From positions 120,148 to 184,147 of the forward strand of contig NZ_JASNWE010000007.1 of NCBI RefSeq assembly GCF_030283145.1: 64,000 bases of DNA. The letters are read 5' to 3'. Both the position numbers and the translations under genes were made by a program. Source of the DNA: Actinomadura xylanilytica. Its GTDB lineage: Bacteria > Actinomycetota > Actinomycetes > Streptosporangiales > Streptosporangiaceae. The notes beneath the pieces were generated by a model. It was not told the DNA's origin. It was given only the letters and a program-made list of their open reading frames with translations, and did no database searches. The first letter of the stretch is position 1; each line of letters opens with the position of its first letter. This document shows positions 33,512-41,167 of the stretch, one piece after another.

Positions 33512-34978
33512 TCAGGCGGGCGGCGGACGCCAGTGGTCGTGCCAGAGGTCGTAGGCCGCGCCGGGGTAGAGCCTGGGGAGGGTCGGCGGGTCCTCACCGG
33601 GCTTGAGCAGGCCGATGCCGTCGCCCGTCTCGGCGGTGCCGAACTGGAGCTCCATGCTGTAGGTGGTGCGGGCCAGGTTCTCCGGGCCGGCGACCAGGCA
33701 GGTGTACCGGGGGCCGGGCAGCTCCGACTCGGGGATGGCCCTGCCGATCGCCAGGCTGTTGGCGACCGTGACCCAGGTCCCGAGCGAGCCGACCTGGCGC
33801 TCGGCGGCCTGCTGCTCCCAGCGGTACTCCATGATCGGCTTGGAGAAGATCGGCACGAGCAGGTGCGACACCCCGCAGGACTGCAACTCGCGTTCCCAGC
33901 CGACCGTCCGGCTGATGTCCTCGCAGATCAGCACCGCGAGGCGGCCCAGGCTGGAGTCGAGCACCCGGATGGTGGAGCCCGGCGCGGCGTACTCCTCGGC
34001 AGTGCCCGTGCGCGGCGCGCCGGGCAGCCGCCACAGCCGCATCTGCGCGGCGTCCAGGGTGAAACCGGACAGCTTGTCCTGGACCAGCAGCTCCTCGCCG
34101 GTCCAGCGGTCGATCAGGACGGCGCGGTTGGGCGGCGGGTCGCCGCCGCCCAGCGGTCCGGTGCCGAGCATCAGGAAGCGCAGGGGATGGCGCTCGCGGT
34201 CGCGGCCGGCGGTGTCGAACGCCTCCTCCTTCCACTGCTCGAGCATCGCCTCCGACAGCGCCACCTCGGGCATCACGGCGATCTGGGCGCCGGACTCGTC
34301 CAGCCTGCGGATGATCGTCTTGATTCGGCCTCGCAGCGCCGCCGAGTCAACCGGACGCAGCCGGTAGACCGTCATCCCGTGCCGCCGCTCGAACTCGATC
34401 TCGACGTCGTCGAAGCTCTCCAGCATGGGCGCGCAGCCGACGGTCACGGGTCGCTCGCGGGCGAAGTGCGGGTCGTTGACCGCCGGGAGCCGGATGTGGT
34501 CGATCTTCTCCCACTCGGCCGGCGGGATCCGGTGCACGCCGAAGAACTCGGCCTTGGACCTGAGCCCGCGCGGCCGTCCGGGAAAGGCGCAGCGCGGCAG
34601 TAACGCGCCGGGGCTGCCCGGACCGTTGAGCCGCCCGTCGATCGTCCAGTTGGTCAGCACCTCGGTCAGGGCGCCGGTGTCGTGGTAGGGGCCGTACGGG
34701 TTGGCGTGCGCGAGCGCGCCGTCGAGGCCGAGCAGGAGCGTGAAGCGGCCGAGGTCGCCGTGCTCGGCGATCAGATGCGCGGTCAGCGTGGGCGGCAGCT
34801 CGCCGCGGTCCAGCACGATCTCGGTGATGTCGTTCGCCTGCCGATTCACCGCGGGATCGTCGTACCACCCGGTCGGCTCCCAGGTCCGGAAGAGGTGATC
34901 GGGCAGGGCGTCGTAGAGATCAACGAAGAGATCAGCTGGTTCGGCCGGGTAGGCAGGTGCCGCCAACTGATCCGTCAT
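33512..34978 (-). CDS. Nitrilase-superfamily (carbon-nitrogen hydrolase fold) protein with N-terminal extension
   Basis: A 488-residue protein. The C-terminal 270 residues show the nitrilase triad in order: Glu (about 238) in VMPEVALSE, Lys (about 302) in VQDKLSGF and Cys (about 354) in LICEDISR. The first 200 residues are an unassigned domain rich in acidic and aromatic residues, so this is longer than ordinary nitrilases (about 300). It may hydrolyse an amide or act as an acyltransferase. It is divergent from a helix-turn-helix protein gene across about 246 nt; co-regulation is possible. Confidence 0.8.
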   Translation of the reverse strand: MTDQLAAPAYPAEPADLFVDLYDALPDHLFRTWEPTGWYDDPAVNRQANDITEIVLDRGELPPTLTAHLIAEHGDLGRFTLLLGLDGALAHANPYGPYHDTGALTEVLTNWTIDGRLNGPGSPGALLPRCAFPGRPRGLRSKAEFFGVHRIPPAEWEKIDHIRLPAVNDPHFARERPVTVGCAPMLESFDDVEIEFERRHGMTVYRLRPVDSAALRGRIKTIIRRLDESGAQIAVMPEVALSEAMLEQWKEEAFDTAGRDRERHPLRFLMLGTGPLGGGDPPPNRAVLIDRWTGEELLVQDKLSGFTLDAAQMRLWRLPGAPRTGTAEEYAAPGSTIRVLDSSLGRLAVLICEDISRTVGWERELQSCGVSHLLVPIFSKPIMEYRWEQQAAERQVGSLGTWVTVANSLAIGRAIPESELPGPRYTCLVAGPENLARTTYSMELQFGTAETGDGIGLLKPGEDPPTLPRLYPGAAYDLWHDHWRPPPA

Positions 34979-35224
34979 ATACGCCCCCGGGGGGTTGACA
35001 GGGCTCGTAACGCGTGGTCACCCGATGCTAACTCTCGGAACTTCGCCCCATCAGTGTCTTCTGCTACAGAAAATGGCGCGATCTTCAGCGGTGGTGCTGC
35101 CGGATCGGGCCGCGGTGCCGTCGATCTCCGCACCGCGGACGTGGCGGAACGTGTCGCTTGACATTCACTTGGCACTCGATGCACCCTGGGTGGGCCGGCG
35201 TACTCGACGATCCTGAGGTGAGCC

Positions 35225-36052
35225 GTGAACGTGAGAGCCGAGCTGATGCCGCGCACCCTTTCGCAGGGCCGCGACCGCCGGACCGAGGTCCGGCGGCTTC
35301 TCGATTCCATGGAACAGGCCAAGGTCATCAGCGACGGGCACTTCAGCGCGCTCGGCATGATCATCACCGACGCCTCGCTGACGGCCGACGAACCCGCGCT
35401 CGTCGAGGTGCAGGACGGGCTGCAATGGCTGCACCGCCACTATCTCGACGTCCAGGCCCTGGACGGCGAGCAGCGCGAGCAGCGCGGCCGGATCCTCGGC
35501 CTCATCGACGTCGTCCACTGGGCGCTGCGGCGGCTGCCCTCCGGGCTCCAGCTCGCGCTCCAGCCCGACAGCCACGCCGCCCGGTTCCTCAGCGTGGTGG
35601 CGCGGCGGCAGGGCCTGTCCAACCGCGAGCTGGCCGCCGAACTCGGCACGGACGAGACCGAGATCAGCCGGGTGGGCCGCAAGCTGCTGTCGGCCGGCGT
35701 GGTCTGGCGCCGCAGGGAGTGGCGCGTCAACGCCTGGGACATCACCCCCCGAGGCCGCCAGTACCTGGAGAGTTCCGGCCTGCTCAAGGAGGGGCCCGGC
35801 AGCGGGCACGCCGCCGACGCCCCCTTGGGGTCGCCCGACCCGGACCCAGCCCCGGCGGCGGAGCCCGACGACGGCCGCCCGTCCGCCGAAGCCGCCGAGC
35901 CGCGCCGCTCCCCCCTGCCGGAGCGCACCGTGTCGGACCGCACCGTGTCGGACCGCACCGTGTCGGACCGCACCGTGTCGGACCGCACCGCGTCGGACCG
36001 TCCCGCCACCTCGCCCGAACGTCCCGAACACCCCGAACGGTCCCGCGGCTGA
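35225..36052 (+). CDS. Winged helix-turn-helix protein with repetitive C-terminal tail
   Basis: A 275-residue protein. Residues 115-180 look like a MarR-type winged helix (FLSVVARRQGLSNRELAAELGTDETEISRVGRKLLSAGVVWRR), including a recognition helix. The N-terminal 110 residues are helical and unassigned. The tail from about 190 is Pro/Ala/Glu-rich and ends with five RTVSD-type repeats. The GTG at 35225 has GAGGTGAG upstream. It is divergent from the nitrilase-fold gene and may regulate it. Confidence 0.75.
   Translation: MNVRAELMPRTLSQGRDRRTEVRRLLDSMEQAKVISDGHFSALGMIITDASLTADEPALVEVQDGLQWLHRHYLDVQALDGEQREQRGRILGLIDVVHWALRRLPSGLQLALQPDSHAARFLSVVARRQGLSNRELAAELGTDETEISRVGRKLLSAGVVWRRREWRVNAWDITPRGRQYLESSGLLKEGPGSGHAADAPLGSPDPDPAPAAEPDDGRPSAEAAEPRRSPLPERTVSDRTVSDRTVSDRTVSDRTASDRPATSPERPEHPERSRG
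35926..36000 (+). repeat. Five tandem 15-bp repeats in the HTH gene tail
   Basis: CACCGTGTCGGACCG is repeated five times in frame; the fifth copy has one change (GTG to GCG). It encodes a Thr-Val-Ser-Asp-Arg-type array. Both strands stay open through it. Confidence 0.95.
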
Positions 36053-36097
36053 CCGCCTCCCGCCCGCGGTGCGCGCCGTCCGGGCGGGCAGTGGGGG

Positions 36098-36973
36098 TCA
36101 GGGGCGTTCGGCGAACTCGACCAGGCGGGCCAGGCCGTCCTCGCCGTGGCCTTCGGCGACGGCGCGTTCGATGAGGGCGTGGATCGGCTCCATCAGCCGT
36201 ACGCCGACGCCCTGGTCGCGGCTCGCGTCGACCAGGTTGGGGAAGGCCGCCTGGTTGGTGGCGAGGCTGGAGACCTCGGTGGCGTACTCGCCCGTGTCGA
36301 TCGCCAGTGCCTGCCGGGGGAGGCTGTGCATCATCGCGGTCAGCCAGGTGACCACCATCGGGGTGAACTCGGCCGCCGGGACGTCCTCGGTGCGGACCAG
36401 CGCGAGCGCCTGGTAGAAGCCGCCGAACATGCCGTACATCGCGCTCAGCAGGGCCATCTCGTAGAGGGCCGCCAAGCCGGGGTCGGCGCCCAGGAGGCGG
36501 GGGGTCCCGAGGGCCGCCAGCGTCGCGCGGTGCGGCTCGTACACGTCCTCGGGGCCGCTGTAGAGGATCGAGGCCGCCGGCTGCCCGATCATCGGGGGGA
36601 CGGCCATGATGCCGCCGTCGAGGTAGCGCGCGCCGCGCGCGGTCGCACGCTCGGCCATGGCGCGGGCCTGGCGGGGCGTGCCGTTGGTGAGGTTGACGAT
36701 CGTCCGGCCGTCGAGGGCGTCGCCCGCGGTGTCCAGCACCTCGTCCACGTTGTCGTACAGCGACAGGCAGACGACGACGAGCGCGTTCGCCGTGACGGCC
36801 TCGGTGACCGTGGCCGCGTTCGCCGCCCCCTTGGCGACGAGGGGGGCGGCCTTGGCGGCCGAGCGGTTCCACACGGTGGTCGGGTGCCCGTTGCGGAGGA
36901 ACGCCTCGGCGAGCGCGGCCCCCATCAGGCCCAGGCCGATGACCGTCACGGGGGCGGGGTGGTTCTCGGACAT
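36098..36973 (-). CDS. NAD(P)-dependent dehydrogenase of the 6-PGDH/imine reductase-like family
   Basis: A 291-residue beta-hydroxyacid-dehydrogenase-type protein. VTVIGLGLMGAALAEAF is the Rossmann loop, WNRSAAKA follows strand two and suggests NADPH preference, and YLDGGIMAVPPMIG is the substrate loop. The helix with DPGLAALYEMALLSAMYG matches imine reductase-like proteins, in which this helix carries the catalytic Asp or Tyr. AAGGAG lies 7-8 nt before the ATG at 36973. It is divergent from a SARP regulator across only 91 nt, which suggests that it is a target of that regulator. Imine reductases often occur in secondary metabolism. Confidence 0.88.
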   Translation of the reverse strand: MSENHPAPVTVIGLGLMGAALAEAFLRNGHPTTVWNRSAAKAAPLVAKGAANAATVTEAVTANALVVVCLSLYDNVDEVLDTAGDALDGRTIVNLTNGTPRQARAMAERATARGARYLDGGIMAVPPMIGQPAASILYSGPEDVYEPHRATLAALGTPRLLGADPGLAALYEMALLSAMYGMFGGFYQALALVRTEDVPAAEFTPMVVTWLTAMMHSLPRQALAIDTGEYATEVSSLATNQAAFPNLVDASRDQGVGVRLMEPIHALIERAVAEGHGEDGLARLVEFAERP

Positions 36974-37020
36974 GCTGTGCTCCTTGGTGTCGGTGGTCGG
37001 CACCAGCATGCGGCGGGGGA

Positions 37021-37058
37021 CTTCGGGGATCCTTCGGGTGGATTCGCTGCAATACGGT
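37021..37058 (+). promoter_or_regulatory. Candidate SARP heptamer repeats and -10 element
   Basis: CTTCGGG occurs at 37021-37027 and again at 37032-37038, an 11-bp period, with a looser ATTCGCT at 37042-37048. SARP proteins bind direct heptamers spaced by one helical turn. TACGGT at 37053-37058 then precedes the ATG at 37065 by 6 nt, implying a leaderless mRNA. The gap is shared with the divergent dehydrogenase gene. Confidence 0.4.
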
Positions 37059-37064
37059 GGGCAT

Positions 37065-40000
37065 ATGCGCTTCGGGGTGCTCGGGCCGATGGAGGTGTGG
37101 ACCGAGGACGGCACGCCGGTCCCGGTCACCGACCTCAAGGTGCGCGTGCTGCTGGCCCACCTCCTGGCGCGGCCCGGACGGATCGTCCCGGCGGATCGGC
37201 TCATCGACGGGCTGTGGGGGGACGCGCTTCCTGCCAACCCGAAGGCGACGTTGCAGGCGAGGGTGTCGCAGCTGCGGCGGACGCTGGAGGACGCCGAGGC
37301 GGGCGGCCGGGCGCTGGTGGAATCGCGTCCGGCGGGCTACCGGCTGCGGATCGCCGCCGAGGCGGTCGACGCGGGCCGGTTCGAGGCTCTGGCGGCGAGG
37401 GCGCGGCGGACGGCCGCGCCTGAGGCGAGGGCCGCCCTGCTGGGGGACGCCCTGGCGCTGTGGCGTGGGGAGGCGTTCGCCGAGTTCGGATTCGCCGAGT
37501 TCGGGTCCGCGGTCACTGAAGGCGCACGGCTCGGCGAGTTGCGGCTCGCCGCGTTGGAGGAACGGGCCGAGGCGCGCCTCGAGGCCGGTGAACACGCGCT
37601 GCTGGCGGCCGAGCTGGGCGGGGCGGTGGCGGCCCATCCGCTACGGGAACGGCTCCGTGACGTGCACATGCGGGCGCTCTACCGGGCGGGCCGTACGAGT
37701 GAGGCCCTCCAGAGCTACGACGACCTCCGCCTGCGCCTGCGGGACGAGATGGGCCTCGATCCTGGGCCGCGCCTGGTTGAGCTCCAGCAGGCGATCCTGC
37801 GTCAGGACCCTGCGCTGGACGTGTCCGGCGAAGAGCGTCCGCGTACGAACCTGCCCGTTTTCGTCACCGACCTGGTGGGACGAGCCTCCGCCCTGGACGA
37901 GCTGACGGGCCTCCTGGGGAGTTCCCGGCTGGTGACGCTGAACGGGCCCGGCGGTGTGGGCAAGACCCGGTTGGCAGTAGAAACGGCCCGGAACGTCGTG
38001 GAGCACCATCCGGACGGCGTCTGGCTGGTCGAGCTGGCGGCGCTGAGCGTCACAGCGACTGCGGCGGACGTGGCCGATTTGGTGGCCGCGGTGCTGGGCC
38101 TCCGCGATGACGCCGCGTCCACCGGTGATGGCGCGGATAGCGGGAAGGGCGGGCTCAGCGGGAAGGGCGCGCCCCGAGGGGAAGGCGCGGCGTCCGCAGG
38201 ACGGCTCGGCGGGGTGCTGCGCGGGAAACGGATGCTGCTGGTCCTCGACAACTGCGAGCACGTGGTCGAGCCGGTCGCGCGTCTGGTCGCGGCGCTGCTG
38301 AGGGACGTCCCGGGGCTGAGCGCGCTGGTGACCTCGCAGGAATCGCTGGGGATCTCGGGTGAACGGCTGTGGAGCGTCCCGCCCCTGGACTCGCCGGAAC
38401 GGGACGCCGGAACCGCCCCGGAAGAGCTTCGGCGCTATGGCGCGGTGGAGCTGTTCGTGCAGCGGGTGGCGGACGCCGTGCACGGGTTCGAGCTGCACCC
38501 GGACAACGCCGAGGCCGTCGCGGCGGTCTGTAGGCGGCTCGACGGGATCCCGCTCGCCCTGGAGCTGGCCGCTACGCGCGTGCGCGCGATGGGCGTGCAC
38601 ACGCTGGCCGAACGGCTGGACGACAGGTTCCGGCTGCTGGCCACCGGGAAGCGCGACGCCCCCGCACGGCAGCGGACCCTGCGCGCGATGATCGACTGGA
38701 GCTGGGAGCCCCTGTCGGAAACGGAGCGGACGGTGCTGCGGCGCCTGGCCGTGCACGCCGACGGCTGCACCCTGGAGGCGGCCGAGGAGGTGTGCGCCGA
38801 CGAGGGCGTGGACGTTCTCGCCACGCTGGCCGGCCTGGTGGACCGTTCACTGGTCGTCCTCGCGGAGGGGCCGCGCTACCGCCTGCTCGAATCGGTCGCC
38901 GCGTACTGCGTCGAGCGGCTTCAGGAGGCGGGGGAGTACGAGGCGGTGCGCCGCAGGCACCACCGCTACTACGCGGCGTTCGCCGAGCGCGCCGACGGGC
39001 TGCTGCGCGGACGGGAACAGCGTCACTGGCTGGCCAGGATGCGCGCCGAGTCCGCGAACCTGCACGGCGCCCTTGAAGGTGCCGTGCAGGACGGCCACGC
39101 CGACCTGGCGCTCCGGCTCGCGAACGCGATGGCCTGGTGCTGGTTCCTCTGGGGGCGGCACGGCGAGGCGCGGAGATTCGTGGCCCTGGCCTTGAGCGCG
39201 AGCGGCGAGGAATCGGGGATCTCCAATAGGCGCCTGCTGGTCAGGGCGAGAACGTGGCGGGTCGGCCTGACGATGCTGGAGGGCGATGGAGCCGAGCGCG
39301 ATGCGCGGAGCCGCGCGGCGCTGGCGGCGTACACGGACGATCCGCGGGGCCTGGCCTGGGCCGAGTGGTTCCTCGGCTTCGTCCGTGCCGGGTTCGGCGA
39401 CCAGCGGGCGATCGGCGTCCTGCTGGAACGGTCGCTGGCCGGGTTCACCGCACTCGGCGACCGCTGGGGCATGGCGGCGGCGCTCACCGGCCGGGCCACG
39501 CTGGCGCTGACCGCCGGTGACATGGCCGTGGTGGACCGGGACGGCCGGCGCGGTCTCGCCCTGTTCGCAGAGATCGGCGACGGCTGGGGGAGGGCGCAGG
39601 TCACCGAGACCCTCGGCGTCCTCGCCGAGGTCGCCGGCGACTACCGGCGGGCCGAGGAGCTGCACCGGGACGGGCTGCGCGTGGCGGAGGGGCTCGGGTT
39701 GTGGGCCGAGGTCTCCTACAAGCTGTCCAGGCTCGGCAGGATCGCGTTGCTGACCGGTGACGGGGAGCGCTCCGAACGGCTGCACCGGCGGGCGCGGCGG
39801 CTGGCCGTCCGCGAGTCCCACCGGCGCCTGGAGCAGTTCGCCGACGTCGGGTTGGCGCTCGGCGCCCGCAGGCGGGGCGACCTCGACGCCGCCGAGTCGT
39901 CGCTGCGCCGGTGGATCCCGTGGGTGCGGGAGGTCGGCGGGACCCCCGGACTGGCGCTGCTGCTGGCCGAACTCGGCTTCATCGCGGAGCTGCGCGGCGA

Positions 40001-40244
40001 CGCGGCCGAGGCGCTGCGGCTCCACGGCGAGGGCCTCGACGCGGCCCGCGCCACGGGCAACCCCAGGGCGGTCGCGCTCGCCCTGGAGGGGACGGCGGGT
40101 GCGCTGGCACTGGCCGGACGGTACGAGGAGGCCGCCGGATCGCTGAAGGCGGCGGCCGGGGCCCGCGCGTCGGCGGGCGCCCCGCTGCCCCCGGCCGAGC
40201 GCGCCGACGTCGACCGGATCGAAGCCCGGCTGCGCGCGGGATGA
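37065..40244 (+). CDS. AfsR-like SARP regulator with NB-ARC ATPase and TPR-like domains
   Basis: A 1059-residue regulator. Residues 1-95 are an OmpR-type winged helix (VRVLLAHLLARPGRIVPADRLIDGLWG), 96-245 the bacterial transcriptional activation domain ending in LGLDPGPRLVELQQAIL, then an NB-ARC/STAND ATPase with P-loop GPGGVGKT at about 294, Walker B LLVLDNCEH and a RYRLLESVAAYC segment, followed by helical TPR-like repeats to the end. AfsR-class SARPs integrate signals and activate antibiotic or pathway genes. The mRNA is probably leaderless. It faces a second regulator of the same architecture. The divergent imine-reductase-like gene is the nearest candidate target. Confidence 0.94.
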   Translation: MRFGVLGPMEVWTEDGTPVPVTDLKVRVLLAHLLARPGRIVPADRLIDGLWGDALPANPKATLQARVSQLRRTLEDAEAGGRALVESRPAGYRLRIAAEAVDAGRFEALAARARRTAAPEARAALLGDALALWRGEAFAEFGFAEFGSAVTEGARLGELRLAALEERAEARLEAGEHALLAAELGGAVAAHPLRERLRDVHMRALYRAGRTSEALQSYDDLRLRLRDEMGLDPGPRLVELQQAILRQDPALDVSGEERPRTNLPVFVTDLVGRASALDELTGLLGSSRLVTLNGPGGVGKTRLAVETARNVVEHHPDGVWLVELAALSVTATAADVADLVAAVLGLRDDAASTGDGADSGKGGLSGKGAPRGEGAASAGRLGGVLRGKRMLLVLDNCEHVVEPVARLVAALLRDVPGLSALVTSQESLGISGERLWSVPPLDSPERDAGTAPEELRRYGAVELFVQRVADAVHGFELHPDNAEAVAAVCRRLDGIPLALELAATRVRAMGVHTLAERLDDRFRLLATGKRDAPARQRTLRAMIDWSWEPLSETERTVLRRLAVHADGCTLEAAEEVCADEGVDVLATLAGLVDRSLVVLAEGPRYRLLESVAAYCVERLQEAGEYEAVRRRHHRYYAAFAERADGLLRGREQRHWLARMRAESANLHGALEGAVQDGHADLALRLANAMAWCWFLWGRHGEARRFVALALSASGEESGISNRRLLVRARTWRVGLTMLEGDGAERDARSRAALAAYTDDPRGLAWAEWFLGFVRAGFGDQRAIGVLLERSLAGFTALGDRWGMAAALTGRATLALTAGDMAVVDRDGRRGLALFAEIGDGWGRAQVTETLGVLAEVAGDYRRAEELHRDGLRVAEGLGLWAEVSYKLSRLGRIALLTGDGERSERLHRRARRLAVRESHRRLEQFADVGLALGARRRGDLDAAESSLRRWIPWVREVGGTPGLALLLAELGFIAELRGDAAEALRLHGEGLDAARATGNPRAVALALEGTAGALALAGRYEEAAGSLKAAAGARASAGAPLPPAERADVDRIEARLRAG

Positions 40245-40249
40245 CCCGT

Positions 40250-40540
40250 CCGCACCGGGGCGGTGGTGCGGTCGTCGCCTGCACCAGCAGCCCGGCCGCC
40301 GCCACGTTCCCGGCGGGGACCGCGGCCGGCAGGAACGTGGCGACGATTCCGCAGCCCGTCGCGCTGATCGCGAAGACGAAGGCCGGGCGGAGCAGCGCGG
40401 GCGACCGCAGCCCCGCCATCATCCCGAGCCCGCCGTCCGTCCCCGCCTCCGACTCCGCGTCCGCCCGCACGGGCGCCCCCGTCCCCGTCGCCGCGTCCGC
40501 GGCCGGACGCGCGGCCCGGACGGCCCCTGGACGGGCGCGG
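40250..40540 (-). pseudogene. Relic of an MFS transporter (central loop and two helices)
   Basis: The gap between the SARP stop (40244) and the AHSA1 gene has no intact gene, but its minus strand encodes LRSPALLRPAFVFAISATG, GIVATFLPAAVPAGNVA and AAGLLVQAT. This reads like the start of the second half of a 12-helix MFS exporter: a charged central loop, helix 7 and helix 8. The reading then dissolves at the SARP 3' end. Homology was judged by eye. It implies that an exporter gene was lost here. Confidence 0.5.
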
Positions 40541-40630
40541 TAAGGGAACCTGAAACGGACCGTAAGAGGCGTCCGGCATCGTCGTCGTCGCTGGAAGCGA
40601 CCGAGACATTCGAGAGAGAGGCAGCCGACG

Positions 40631-41167
40631 ATGACGCACTCCACCGTGTACGAGATCGTCCGTGACTTCGCCGTGCCGCGCGGGCGGGTGTACGCCGCCT
40701 GGACCCGTCCCGAGCGCCTCGCCCGCTGGTTCGGCCCCCGCGTCTTCACGACCCCCGTCCACCGCGTCGTCCTGGACGTCCGGCCGGGTGGGCGCTGGCG
40801 GGCCGTCCTGGTCGGCGACGAGGGCCTCGAGGTCACCCTGGGCGGCGCCTACCGCGAGGTGGAGGAGCCCGGCCGGCTGGTGTTCACGACCGGCGACCCC
40901 GACGATCCGGTCGACGGCCCCGCCGCCGTGGTCACCCTGACCCTGGACGAGCACGACGGCACCACCACGATGCGGTTCCACCACCACGGCGTCGACACCG
41001 ACCCCGAGCACGCCGAGGGGGCCAAGGCCGGCTGGATCGAGTTCTTCGACCGCCTCGCCGAGCACCTGGCCGCTCAGACCACCTCCCCGAGGGGCACCGC
41101 GCCGTCGCAGGGCACCGCGCCGTCGAGAGGGACCGCGTCGAAGGTCAGCTCGCGGCCTCGGGCGTAG
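40631..41167 (+). CDS. SRPBCC/AHSA1-domain protein
   Basis: A 178-residue START-like fold protein of the AHSA1/YndB type. IVRDFAVPRGRVYAAWTRPERLARWFGP is the typical N-terminal helix-grip entry, GGRWRAVL and TMRFHHHGV are strands, and GWIEFFDRLAEHL is the long C-terminal helix. Such proteins bind lipids or hydrophobic ligands; some act with SARP or ArsR regulators in stress operons. GAGAGG lies about 10 nt before the ATG. The last 94 nt overlap the 3' end of the opposite SARP gene; this tail (TAPSQGTAPSRGTA) is repetitive and lies outside the domain, so the frame was probably extended by loss of its original stop. Confidence 0.87.
   Translation: MTHSTVYEIVRDFAVPRGRVYAAWTRPERLARWFGPRVFTTPVHRVVLDVRPGGRWRAVLVGDEGLEVTLGGAYREVEEPGRLVFTTGDPDDPVDGPAAVVTLTLDEHDGTTTMRFHHHGVDTDPEHAEGAKAGWIEFFDRLAEHLAAQTTSPRGTAPSQGTAPSRGTASKVSSRPRA

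Noticed and set aside
35784..37637. 617-residue minus-strand frame covering the HTH gene tail and the dehydrogenase
   Set aside because: It is a frame-shadow of the dehydrogenase at 36098-36973 and of the repeat array.
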